Shown in pieces: positions 45,290 to 55,966 of a stretch of 64,000 nt of DNA. The position numbers and the translations under genes were made by a program. Below the pieces are notes generated by a model that was not told the DNA's origin, did no database searches, and saw only the letters and a list, made by a program, of their open reading frames with translations. The first letter of the stretch is position 1, and each line of letters starts with the position of its first letter. The stretch comes from Albifimbria verrucaria (taxonomy: Eukaryota; Ascomycota; Sordariomycetes; Hypocreales; Stachybotryaceae): NCBI GenBank assembly GCA_020081605.1, contig JAHREC010000011.1, positions 3,906,001 through 3,970,000 of the forward strand, read 5' to 3'.

Positions 45290-46828
45290 AAACGATTCAC
45301 GTCTCATTAACTGGAAATGTCTTTACGTACGACTTGTACTTTTACGCCGGCTGCCCTTTCTCCCAAAGCGCAGGCCGAGGCAACACGCTATGAGTCTGAT
45401 ATCATTTTACGGGTCACGGCGTTGGTTTACGAAGTCACATAAGGGCATGAAAATGGAGCCTTGATAGGCCGGACGGTGGATTTACATGGAACGTCAGATC
45501 CCTCACACCCGATGCATGATAGACACCGGGCATGTAGAGCGGATTAGTATTGATCAAATGCTGCATACAAGTCGATTTTGAAATGAGAGCTCGAGGGAAG
45601 CAGGCTTGTTTGACTAACGTATACCTCGACCGAGGTTGCGCATCTCTCTGCTCCATGATCTTGGTCATTTGGTTTTGTTTACTTTAGGGAATGAAGGCGA
45701 AATGGGTTGAGTATGGAGGAGATTGGTTCTGCTTTAATACTTTTGTATTGCTGTGGTGCAATTTAAAGAGGTGATGTGGAATGGATGTGATGGTATATCG
45801 CCCCTTCTTTTGGGTTAAGAGGGTTTACATTTAGGTAGTGAAATATTTTTATATTTAAGAAGCTCTTAAAGAAACTGGTAGCTACCGTATCATCATGTGT
45901 TTTGGTGGAATAGTGATGGAACTTTCAGCCATGTAACTGGAACAGAACCCCAGACTTATCTAGTTATACTTTGTGTGAAGCTTGATGGTTGATGTTCAGC
46001 AAACTAACTTAATCCAAGACAAATACTGGTTTCGAGTTCTTTCTGGATTGTACGAGATGTGGTTATTCAACCCTATGGCACATTTGCCTCTGATCTAGAG
46101 TTGAGGAAGGGCTTGAAAGAGCACTGAACTTGAACTTCAACAGCTGGTATTTCAGGTAAAAGATAAGCCCAGCATTTATGATTTCTCTTAGTTTGCATGA
46201 TTTCTAGATCAAGATAATGTGTTGAATCGTTTTGCATGCCATCAATACGTATTAATAATTGGAAGATCCTCGATGAATATCACTTACATGTCCGATGCGA
46301 GGAAGCAACTTGGATATCCAATCCTGCAAGTTGCCAAGAGAGCTCATTAATCTTCAAAGAGACGGCATAGTCTGACACAACGCCAAGTGAACCTTGACCG
46401 AAACCCATCCCCATTAATGATGCCAAGCAACTAGACCTAAGGACAAGGACAATAGTGACGGGCCATGTCACAGCCTGCTAAGCCACGGAACTTGCCGAAT
46501 TACATACTTGGAATGTAAACAACTCCGAGATGAGTGCTCCATGACGGACAAATACCGAACATGGCATGACTTCATCATGGGTCGTGTTCAACGGTGGACC
46601 CGTATATTGGCAGAGCAGCGGTGGGTACGAGCAGTACAAGTTCTTCAATGGTTATAATTAGACACCGCGTATTAACAACTGACGATTTGGACGAGGAGGG
46701 GTGAATTATCAAAACTGAATTATGTGCTAGATACTAGTATATCCCTTGATGGAGACCTTGATATTATACCACTTACACAAACCGACCAAAACCCCTGAAG
46801 CGTAAAGAAATACAGAAGGAAAAGTCGC
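45290..46828. other. Intergenic, AT-rich in the middle
   Basis: 1.5 kb without a supported gene. About 45780-46300 is AT-rich. No RNA gene or transposon end recognised. Confidence 0.5.
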
Positions 46829-48193
46829 TCACAGCTCGCGCACAAGCCGGATGCCGAACATGTTGGTGGCTACCTCGCTGGAGAGGTAGGAGCTGCGGTA
46901 GTTCAGGCGCAGGTTGCGGTAGAAGTAGTTCCACGCGCCGCCGCGGACCACAGGGAACGGCGCCGGGCCGGCGTGCACGGAGCCGTCGCTGGCCTCGTTG
47001 CTCAGGTTCTCGATCCAGTCGTCCTCCATGAACTCGCGCGCGTTGGCAGTCACGTCGTACAGCCCGAAGCCGTTGGGCTTGAACGAGGCCACGGGCGCCG
47101 TGTAGGCGAAGCCGTCGGTGGCGTTAGTGCGCGGCCACTGGAAGTGGTTGGCCGCCTGGGCGGTTACGTCGTAGTGGTTCGCGTACTCGCCGATGTGTTC
47201 CAGCGTGTCGCCCCAGAAGAAGACGTTCTGGGTGCCGCCGCGGGCCGCCCACTCCCACTCGTCCTCGGTGGGGAGGCGGTACTTGGCGCCGGTGATGATG
47301 GAGAGCCAGCGGGCGTAGGCCCTAGCATCTGCCCTGGTGATGGCGACGACGGGGTGTTCTGGGGTCTGAGGGAAGCCAGGGTCCAGGTAGGTCAGATCAG
47401 GGCTGAAGACAAAGGCCGTGACGTTCTTCTTGTCCCACCAACGCGCTCCGCCACGGGGCTGGTAGCAGGTGCTCTGGATGAACTTCTCGAACTGCGCGAG
47501 CGTGACCTCAGTTCTGCTAAAGGACAGCGGGTAGTCGATGTGCACTCTTCGCTGGGGCACTTCGAAGCCTCGGCGCTCTGCAGGCACCCTCCACTTCTCG
47601 TGCTCCTGTTTCGAGGCACCCGCCGTGTAAGACCCGGTCGGGATGACCACCATGACTGGCCCTATGTCGATATCCTGAAACTCCGTGCCCGGAGCGGTCT
47701 TGGTCGAGATACCCTCGGCCTTGTTGTTGCCGGGCCTGGTGGCCTCGATGTCACAGCGTGGCCTTTCCAGGTTCTTGATGATGTGCTTGATGGCGAAGCT
47801 CCATTCTTCAACATTGGCGGTGTTGTAGTCGGTTGCGTCAAGCGCGGCCTGCGTGTAGTTTGGTTTCGAGGACAAGTCCACGAACCACTTGCTCTCCGTC
47901 AGGAGCCGGTCCAAAGCTTCGTTGAACTCAGCAAGCTGCGGGATCAGGCTGTTGCAGCTACCAGACGTGACGGCGTTCAGAGTAGACTTTGCCTGCAGCG
48001 CCGCCTGCTGCACGGGGAAGTAGGTGCCATGCGTGCTGCCCTGCCAGCCAAGCTTATCAGCGAGGATTTGGAGGTCAGCTCGAACTTGGTCGAGAGGTGA
48101 CTTGGCTGGTTTCGCAAGGCCAATGGTTGACAGGGATGCCAGAGCGAGGACAATCCTCAGGAAGGATGCCGACATCTTTGGAGTAGTTTTCAT
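46829..48193 (-). CDS. Secreted FGE/sulfatase-modifying-factor fold protein lacking the catalytic cysteines
   Basis: The C-terminal two thirds has the formylglycine-generating-enzyme fold: PVMVVIPTGSYTAG, RRVHIDYPLSFSRTEVTLAQF, EHPVVAITRADARAYARWLS, YRLPTEDEWEWAARGG, PNGFGLYDVTANAREFMEDD, VVRGGAWNYFYRNLR and NMFGIRLVREL. In true FGE the stretch after RGG carries the two active-site cysteines; here it reads GGAWNYFYRNLRLNYR with none, so oxidation of a sulfatase cysteine is not expected. The N-terminus (MSASFLRIVLALASLSTIGLA) is a clear signal peptide. Residues about 30-165 are helical with few cysteines. The start is either ATG 48193 (MKTTPKM...) or ATG 48175; the latter gives the better signal peptide. 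The gene is 454 residues, unbroken and more GC-rich than its flanks. Possible roles are carbohydrate or ligand binding; none is shown. Confidence 0.8.
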   Translation of the reverse strand: MKTTPKMSASFLRIVLALASLSTIGLAKPAKSPLDQVRADLQILADKLGWQGSTHGTYFPVQQAALQAKSTLNAVTSGSCNSLIPQLAEFNEALDRLLTESKWFVDLSSKPNYTQAALDATDYNTANVEEWSFAIKHIIKNLERPRCDIEATRPGNNKAEGISTKTAPGTEFQDIDIGPVMVVIPTGSYTAGASKQEHEKWRVPAERRGFEVPQRRVHIDYPLSFSRTEVTLAQFEKFIQSTCYQPRGGARWWDKKNVTAFVFSPDLTYLDPGFPQTPEHPVVAITRADARAYARWLSIITGAKYRLPTEDEWEWAARGGTQNVFFWGDTLEHIGEYANHYDVTAQAANHFQWPRTNATDGFAYTAPVASFKPNGFGLYDVTANAREFMEDDWIENLSNEASDGSVHAGPAPFPVVRGGAWNYFYRNLRLNYRSSYLSSEVATNMFGIRLVREL

Positions 48194-49829
48194 CGGAAGA
48201 CCTTGATCAGTTGTGTTTCTCTTCCGAGGCCTGCTGTCCAAACGATGTCACCGAAGAAGCTGATGTCTACAAACTCCATATGTGAAGGATCGTCCGTCCA
48301 CCAAGCCTTTATAATTGCTTGAACTCACCGCTCCAGCTCCAAAGTTGTCGAATTGCACATAGTAACAGAGTTTGAGCCAAGCAGAATGTAAGACACAATG
48401 ACATGGCTCATTTAAGATGAATCAGGCATGCCTTCAATAATATCTCATACAAAGACGACAATGGACATGCGATATTGGCATGCCAGGCGCAATAGCCGCG
48501 CCGTGAATGTGGTATTCGGGATTGCATTCCGCACGACTTGTCCCTCCTGAGTCTGTTTCGGCTGTGATCGATCCATAAGTTGAGTCATGTAGATGAAGGT
48601 TTCCACGTTTCCCGCTGCTTGCGGTCAGACATTGAGTGATAGTCGATGGATAGTCCCAAATCGGTGACTTGGCTCGCTGGATGGAGGACGGTTGTGGAGG
48701 AGAGAAAGTTGTTTCCTGGAAGAATAGCAAAAGTGCAGCTACGCAATCAGAAGGTGACACAAGAACGGACCAACTTAGCACTTTCGGAAAAGGCCCTGTT
48801 CGATCGCGAGATCTGAAGCCCCGTGACTGAACGCAACCAGGCCTTGCTGATAGCTCGAACACAAGACTGTCATGCCCACTCGCGGATGTGGTCAAGCCAC
48901 CACCACACCGTACCCGGACCCGGACCCGGACCGCCAATGACTGACGACGAGCTGCAGTTGAGAACCGAACCAAGTAAGAGTTGATGTTATGTAACTGTCC
49001 AGTCATAGCACATGCAAGGAGCGCAAAACGATGTACCACCTGACAAAGGCTAGACGCATGTTCCTGATTCTGGCGGCGTCTTCACCAACGTCTGCATGCG
49101 GACAAGGACAAGTCAGGTTCAGTGGGGGTTTTTGGTCCACCATGTGTGAATGGGGTATTATGTATTCAGTAGCCAGTGTACTGTACCTACAAGACCATCT
49201 CGCCAATTTGTGCAAGCATGGCCTGAGTTGTCTATCTTCGCGGCTTTCGCTCTTCGCTACGCCGCCCATGTCCATATAATTCCCGCCTCCATGACGCTGT
49301 GAAACCCAACCTGCTTCTACATAGCCAAAAGGAAAGTAACAAGAATAAAATGCATCATCATGCTGCCCCTCCTACTCTGATGGGCCAAGACATCGTTCTG
49401 AGACATATCCGAGTTGAAGGAACCGGAATAGCAAGTGTCTCGCAACCAGCCAAACGCAAACCAGGGTTTGAGTCGTAAAACTGCCCGCAAAGGCACTGTA
49501 GGATGCCATGCGGTCAAATGCGAATCTGTGTCGCACGTAATAAAAAAAAAAAAGCAAGCTTGAACTTCGTCTTTCACGCCCACATGCGACACTCTGTGCG
49601 CCTTGCCTCCAACCATCTATAACGCATCTTGGTCTGCCTCCGGACCGTTTCCAATGCATTCTTAACAATCGCATCCGAGGTTTTCGATGGCTGTCTGGGT
49701 GCTGCTCGTGCATCCTGGATTGTCGTTTGCGGTAGTCGGCCGGAGCTGCCTGCTGAGACGCACAAGGAACATCTCCATGGGTATCTTTCCACGCTCCTCT
49801 CGGTAAATCCCCCACAGATCAACTCATGC
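48194..49829. other. Intergenic
   Basis: 1.6 kb with no supported gene. A minus-strand 201-codon frame at 48434-49039 has no family signal. A short (CCCGGA)3 tandem lies near 48914-48932. Confidence 0.45.
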
Positions 49830-52078
49830 TTAACCAATCACCACTCTGGCACCTTCCTTACCCAAAACACCTCTTTCTTTGGGCCTTGGGCTGTTGGTCC
49901 TGCCCTTCTTGCTTCTCAAGAACCCAAACATACCGCTAGAAGACTCTCCCTTGCCATCGGCCGCAGTATTGGCATCCGTTGGTAGCGTCGCATCCTGTCG
50001 AGCCAGCTCTGACCAGCTGCCGCCGCCATCCAAAGTAATCTGAACCCCGCCAGTTGCGCTGCTGACTCGCCTGCCAGCCACTGGGCTTGGCCGAACGGGA
50101 TGATCGTTTCGCTTGACACTCGGCTCGGGTCGTCCTGAACGACCCGGCCTTTGATCACTAGTAGAAGTTGTCTCTGGTAGGCTTTGAATACCGCCGTTTG
50201 TCTGCTGAATCGGTGTAGCTGGGGTCACCTCATCCGTAGTCAATGCCTGCGGCGTACCCGCTGGGCTCGTAGGAGTCTTATCGCCGAGGTTGGGTCCCAT
50301 CTCATCTGCAGGGGAGGCAATAGTATCACCGGTAATCCTACTCACGTTAGCACGGTGTGATAGAGCAAAAAGTGCGGCATGCCTTACTTCTTGTATGCAG
50401 CAATAGTGTAATCAAAGGGACGGAAGTCCGTTTCAATCATCCTATAAAGCTCGTCTTCACGGATTTCCTTCTCTGAGGCATCCTCCTTTAGCCTCTCTCT
50501 CGGTTTTTGTCGTCGTGCGCGGGCCTCAAGGGGCTTCCTCGAGTAGAAGTTCTTCTAGATCATACGTGGCGTCGAAATTCGTCTTCTCCGAAGATGGCAC
50601 AAATACCGGCTCAATCTGCTTCTTCTCTAGCTTCTCGAAATCGAACACCTTGAAGAAGTCGTTATAAATAAAACTTTCCCACGTGTGGCCCATTCGAGTG
50701 TCGCGGTTAGGGTTGAGAGCGGAGCCAATGGCGTATAAACAGCTCAGAGATACAGGAGGTTGTGTGACGGGGTATTTCGGGCTTGCCGCCTGAATCTGTT
50801 GAGACAGGCTGCTCTCGGAGTTGCCATCGAATGGACGCTGTAAAAGTCAGTGATCAGGATGTTGCCTGGATCGAGCCGAGATGGCGCCGCCTATAAAACA
50901 AGGCAAAGTGAGAATGATACGGACCTTGTTGTAGATACACTCGTAGAATAAGACACCCAGAGACCACCAATCCGCGCGGACATCATAGCCACCGCCGGCG
51001 TAGACCTCCGGTGCAAGGTAGGCCAATGTTCCAGATTTGCTTGTCAACTTCTTGCCGGGGATGACATCTGATGCAACATTCTGCTCGCGGTTAGCCCGAG
51101 GCCCAGAAACTCAGGGTGCAGGCCCGTTAACGTGGACCTAGTTGGGGTGACGTACAAAATCCGTCAAATGAACGTGGCCATCGGCGTCAAGGAGCACATT
51201 GTCCGGCTTGACATCTCGATGGATAATGTTTTGGCTATGCACATATCGCAGAGCACAGCCTAGCTCAGCAATCCAGAATCTGACGGCATCTTCCGTGAAG
51301 GTTTTTCTTGATATGTGAAAGCGCAAATCACCGCCGCTCATCAAGTCGACGACAAGATACCTAATCACAGCGTTAGCTGCAAGTTCTGCCCAGTTGTTTG
51401 TCTTGCAAATAATTGCCATCGCGAACGTACATATACTCAATATCCTGAAAGCTATACCGCAGGTTACATATGAAGGGATGGTTTACGTGCTCGAGCATGC
51501 GCCGCTCTCGGATGATGTTGCGAACACTTTCGGATCGTACGACTACGGCCAAAGCAATTAGTTATCTGAGCATCGCTTGAGTGGTTGGAAGAAGTGTGGT
51601 GGGAACACAGGTAGGCTCGAGTGGTACAGGCGGACCGTGTAATGAGTGACAAGAGCATTTGTGTCGCCGCACATCTCGGCTTGCGAGAGTGCATGATCGT
51701 TCGGAATGGATGGTGTACCTTCATCTTTGCGAATATATTTCAGGGCAAAGGACAGCCCCGTGTCTTTGCGCTCGACGATGCGCACCTTGCCAAAAGCACC
51801 TCGACCGACAACTCGGAGTAAACGAAAGTGGTTGAGATTGACTGCGGGCGCAAAGGTTAGCCTGGTGGACGAATTGCCATGTGCATGTTTGAAATAAGCG
51901 GCGGGACTACGGGGAGTTGCAGATGCTCCAAAAACACGAGGCCATGCAGGGCCGCACGTGGGAAAGGAGCGGAAGGCAGAGCGAAAGGGGGAGGGGCACA
52001 GTCGACCAACTGAGGAATGCGTCGAGTCAACATACCTTCGCCGGTGAGGTCGATGGGTTTGCCTTGGCCGTTACCCAT
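49830..52078 (-). CDS. AGC-type protein kinase, STK32/YANK family (one frameshift)
   Basis: A Ser/Thr kinase, probably membrane-attached. Seven exons (52036-52078, 51719-51841, 51431-51542, 51156-51360, 50925-51080, 50388-50837, 49830-50337) give 531 residues. The N-terminus [10 protein letters not shown] is a good N-myristoylation signal. The P-loop GRGAFGKV (27-34), the FALK lysine (49), the Glu helix, HRDVKPDN and DFNVA (in place of DFG) follow; DFN is typical of YANK kinases. [12 protein letters not shown] and [11 protein letters not shown] complete the lobe. A Ser/Pro/Thr-rich tail ends the protein. The frame break at GGGG 50530-50533 is unusual in this window: it needs one base removed (or two added) to continue EEAP into LEARARRQ. 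The first two introns are long for this genome (194 and 176 bases). Confidence 0.87.
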
Positions 52079-52798
52079 CTTGATGGACTGGGGATTTGAT
52101 CAAGGAACTATGAGTTAAAGTGGCCGACAACTAAGAAGCATGCTGATTCTTGCAAGTCTCAGACGAGGTGGAGTCGCTGGTCGAGCAGTGTCTCGTAACT
52201 TGAGTCGCCAGGGTTGGTGGTGGTGGGCGGGCGTAGGAGACGACGGTGGGCGACTCGGGAGGGATTGGAATCACGGTGACTGAATTCTGTATGCCAAAGC
52301 GACCTGGTCGTCGTCTTGTCCGAAGGCGGCGATGGGAGCAGGCAAACGGTAGATCAATGGGGCGCGCCGGTCGTGATTGCTCGATGGGCTTTCGCAGTGG
52401 TCGAGGTGACGGGCTTGAGTGTCGAGCGGAATGAGACAGTCATGCAACGGAGACGGTCGAGGATAATTGCAGATTGTCAGAGTGCAGCGAAGGGGTTTCG
52501 AGAAAGAAGAGAAAGAGAGAGAGTAGGTCGAGAAAGGGAAAGAGGAGAAGGCGAGAAGCTTGGTGGAGAAAGTGCTAAAGGTGCGGTAGCCCCAGGAAAA
52601 AGGATCGACGGATCCAGCCAGCAGGGCTTCACGATGGCGAGCAGAGAGTTGACAGGCCCGCAACCTATTGCACCAGGAATGTGATCGAGGAAGGGGAAAA
52701 AGAAAGACGGACGAGATCGGAGATGGGAGGAGGTTCGAGAAGAGAAATGGAAGAAGCAGGTCGACGGCAGCACTAACCTGATGAGAGCGTCAGGTCAG

Positions 52799-52834
52799 GT
52801 AAGGCAAGGCAAGGCAAGGTAAGTAAGGTAAGGA
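52799..52834. repeat. (GGCAA/GGTAA)n pentanucleotide tract
   Basis: Tandem AAGGC units pass into AAGGT units just upstream of the kinase gene. Directly visible; function unknown. Confidence 0.75.
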
Positions 52835-53221
52835 TGGGTATTGGGACGACACGCAGAGGCAAAAGGCAGAGACTTAGACAGACAGACAGGACTGACTGTA
52901 ACGCGAGAGAGATTTGCGTATGTGCAAGGACCCGTCCAATGCTCCTGCTTTCCCACACTGGCCTACCTCTGCCTGCACAGGAGCGTTACAGTGGGTGGAG
53001 GGAGGAGGAGGAGGGGGAGGGAGGTACGGCAGGGGTTGTACTACTCTGTGGGGTCCAAGTACTAGTACAGGAAGCGGTACCTCCAAGAGAAAAGAAGAGA
53101 GAGAGAGGAAGAAAAAAAGGGCCTGGCTGGTGTCTGTCACTTGTCAGGTGCGTTGCTTTACCTGGCATTTAGCGATAAGGGTACTTCAACCAGGGCACGA
53201 CAGAGCAATTGGAAGCCTTGG

Positions 53222-53250
53222 GTAGCAGCAGGTAGCAGCAGGTAGCAGGC
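53222..53250. repeat. Three tandem copies of an AGCAGGT-type unit
   Basis: GGTAGCAGCA is repeated three times head to tail. Confidence 0.8.
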
Positions 53251-53289
53251 TCGGATGGTGGCGAAGGGTCCTCAGAGCGAAGCAAGCAA

Positions 53290-53315
53290 AGCAACGCAAC
53301 GCAACGCAACGCGAC
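53290..53315. repeat. (GCAAC)n pentanucleotide tract
   Basis: Four to five tandem copies of GCAAC, 40 bases downstream of the previous repeat. Confidence 0.8.
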
Positions 53316-53641
53316 ATGCCGTAGCCAATTGCTTGCCCACCTCGGCTTTGGCCGACGGTAGCAAAGAGCCTACTAGTAATGGCAAGGAGGCCGTTCTCGA
53401 TTATCGTGCATGCTTTAGTACATTCTGTAGGTACCCGCCCTGCCTTGCCCATTTCGTCGCAGCGGGACGTGCATGTGCGGTATGCGGTATGCGATATGCG
53501 GTATACGGACGGTATGCCTACAGTACCTTGACACTTGACACTCTCAGCAACGGTTAAGGCATGTGCAGGGCCCTCGAGTGAACTGAACGCAGCAGGCATG
53601 TCCATACTCCTAGGAGGTGCCCAGGTAGGTAGACAGACTGA

Positions 53642-53670
53642 GGGGGACCCAGGGGACCCAAGGGACCCCT
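53642..53670. repeat. (GGGACCCA)n short tandem repeat
   Basis: Three imperfect copies of a self-complementary GGGACCC core. Confidence 0.7.
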
Positions 53671-53863
53671 GTTAAGGAAAGTCTCGGCGAAGGGTCTCCT
53701 GGCAGCGAACAGAGAAGGCCCACATGCTGGAAAGGGTCAAGTCTAGCGATACCTGAGCGCGAAACCCGGCCAAAGACTGGCATGTACCGCTACAGTCCAC
53801 CGGTAGTGGCGGTACCCAGGACCAGGACTTGAACCTGAGCTGGCCGCTGGTTGGGAACTGACG

Positions 53864-53890
53864 CTGGCACTGGCACTGGCACTGGCACTG
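53864..53890. repeat. (CTGGCA)4 hexanucleotide tract
   Basis: Four tandem copies of a six-base unit. Confidence 0.8.
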
Positions 53891-55928
53891 CTTGCAGCGC
53901 AACAGAACCGTCTTAGTCCCCGGCACCTGACCTGACGACATTTGCATTGCTGAACCGGCAACTAAGAAAAATCTTTTCCACTTGGTTTCGGATCTCGATA
54001 GACGGCGTTACGACAGGCCCGGGGATTGCCTAATGGATAAACCACCGGACCTTGCCCCGGCATCGACATCCTTCATCCCGGTTGTGCCTCCAGGCAGTCA
54101 GTGAGTGACCTGCTCTCGGGAATCAGAAGGAGCCTATCCTGTGCCTCTGGCCAGCGTCTGCTGCTTGCTTCAGCTTTCCACGGCTTCTCTGCTGCTTCCA
54201 TTGCATGGCTGACAAGGATCCGGCTCCACGTGGTTCTCACAATCCTTCGTACTTTGTTCTGAGGCCAGAGCAGGTATTGGTACCTTACCCGGTCGTCGAC
54301 TGCACCGCATCACCTCACCCGTTCCCATCCCCATCCCTGTGGCAGCCTGCGCCCGCGTTGTCATGGGGAAGACAGGCAATCTAGTCTAATTGTCCGGCCG
54401 TGCTCAAGCATCACGCGCCCGGGCGAGCCTAATCAGAGGCCAGAATCCATCGTGTTGGTAACGACACATGCTCACTTGGTGACTCACGCCCGCTGTCAAC
54501 CAGTCGCTTATGCCATCCTGGCTTCATGCGTCGCTTAGCAAGGGTGAGAGAACCCCTTGGGTGGTGGTGAGCTCTCCGTCGAGAGTTTCACACTTGGTTG
54601 ATCTTCTGACGATTCTCCGAGGTAGGATAAACCATCCTGGCTGGCTGTCAGACTGCGCTGGTACACCATGCATCCATCATCCGACTTGACCGTAAACAAG
54701 CCCATATTCCTGCTGCCTCCTCCTTGGCCGGAGATGAACGACGCTCCTTTCTAACGTCGCTTTCGTCCCAAACCAGCCGTTGCATCTGAGCTGGAATTGG
54801 ATCTCACCAATGGCGAGCCAAGCCGTCACTCACACACTGCCAGTACGTTGTATCCGTTGTCACTTTCAGGGTCCAACCAACAACCAGACGCTATATACTT
54901 TGCTTCACAGAGCAATGCTCGTTATGCGATGAGCAGTTACAGCAGATTGATACGGGCACTCCATCATGAGCTTACAATTGATTTCTCTCCTGAGTTGAGC
55001 ATACTCCTCGGAGACCCGCGTACAAAGCACATTTGCTCCAGAAAATCAGAACCCTAGGTCTGGGCGTCTTGTGGCGCCGGTGCTCATTCCGGAAGATCAG
55101 CACAATACCATGTGTGTGTTTCAAACCTCGAAGATCGAGACTGAGGTCTTGTCTTGTTGTGTACAAGGGACAGGTCTTAGACATGGGCGCTGCATCGAAT
55201 CAACACCACGTTATTTGGTCAAGCCACCTCGGGTTAGGGACATTTACTGTCGAATATCAAATGTAACAGGAGACCTCGGTACGAGCCCAATCACATGAGC
55301 TATCGTTTCGAGAAAGGACGCCTTGACTGCAGCCACTAATCATCAACGGCTGATGTAGGCCTATACCCTCTGAGGAGAGCAGGGCGAGAAACGGCGCCAA
55401 CAGAGATCGACTGCCGAACCTTTTCGGATGGGCCCCGATACAAAATGAATAGTTATGGGTTGGCTTCGACTTGATCAAGCTCTGGTGTCCCGTTCGGGAC
55501 TGGTCACACGGACTGCCTGGGCCCTCTTACCCAGGGGGCTCTCTCCTGAATCCACCGCCGTAGCTTTGCGCCCTGCGATGCAAGCTAGGCCACGCTTTTC
55601 CGAACTACGAGCTTTGGGTAGCCGCCTGCCGAAAAAGTGCGAAGCCAACTATTTCCTGCTTCTTGAAGAGTCTAATGCATCCAGACTTTTGGCTGCTGTT
55701 AACCATGCTCTCTCGATGGAGAAGACCTGACTCGTTGTGACGATCTGGTGTCGATTCCTGGGCTGGCGCACATTAGTGTATGCGCGGAAGCAGCAGCAAA
55801 ACATGTGGCATCCCGACACTACGGTTCCGTCTTTGGGAAAGGAGGCGTAGTTCGTTTGCCTGCCAAAGTCCCTAGCAGACCGCCAACCACCCAGTTGGTG
55901 GATGGGATGGATGGACAGACGGACAAGC

Positions 55929-55966
55929 GCACACACACCACACACGCGCGCACACACACACACAAG
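55929..55966. repeat. (CA)n-rich dinucleotide tract
   Basis: CACACA runs interrupted by CGCGCG, about 38 bases in all; an alternating purine-pyrimidine tract. Confidence 0.8.

Noticed and set aside
46973..48100. Plus-strand 375-codon open frame
   Set aside because: It is the mirror of the GC-rich FGE-fold gene on the minus strand, which has clear family motifs.
48434..49039. Minus-strand 201-codon open frame
   Set aside because: No recognisable domain, an Arg-rich stretch made by a CCCGGA repeat, and no supporting start context.
54018..54095. tRNA-Arg-like A box (TTGCCTAATGGATAA)
   Set aside because: The D stem is unpaired and there is no T-loop GGTTCRANNCC; at best a chance match or old relic.
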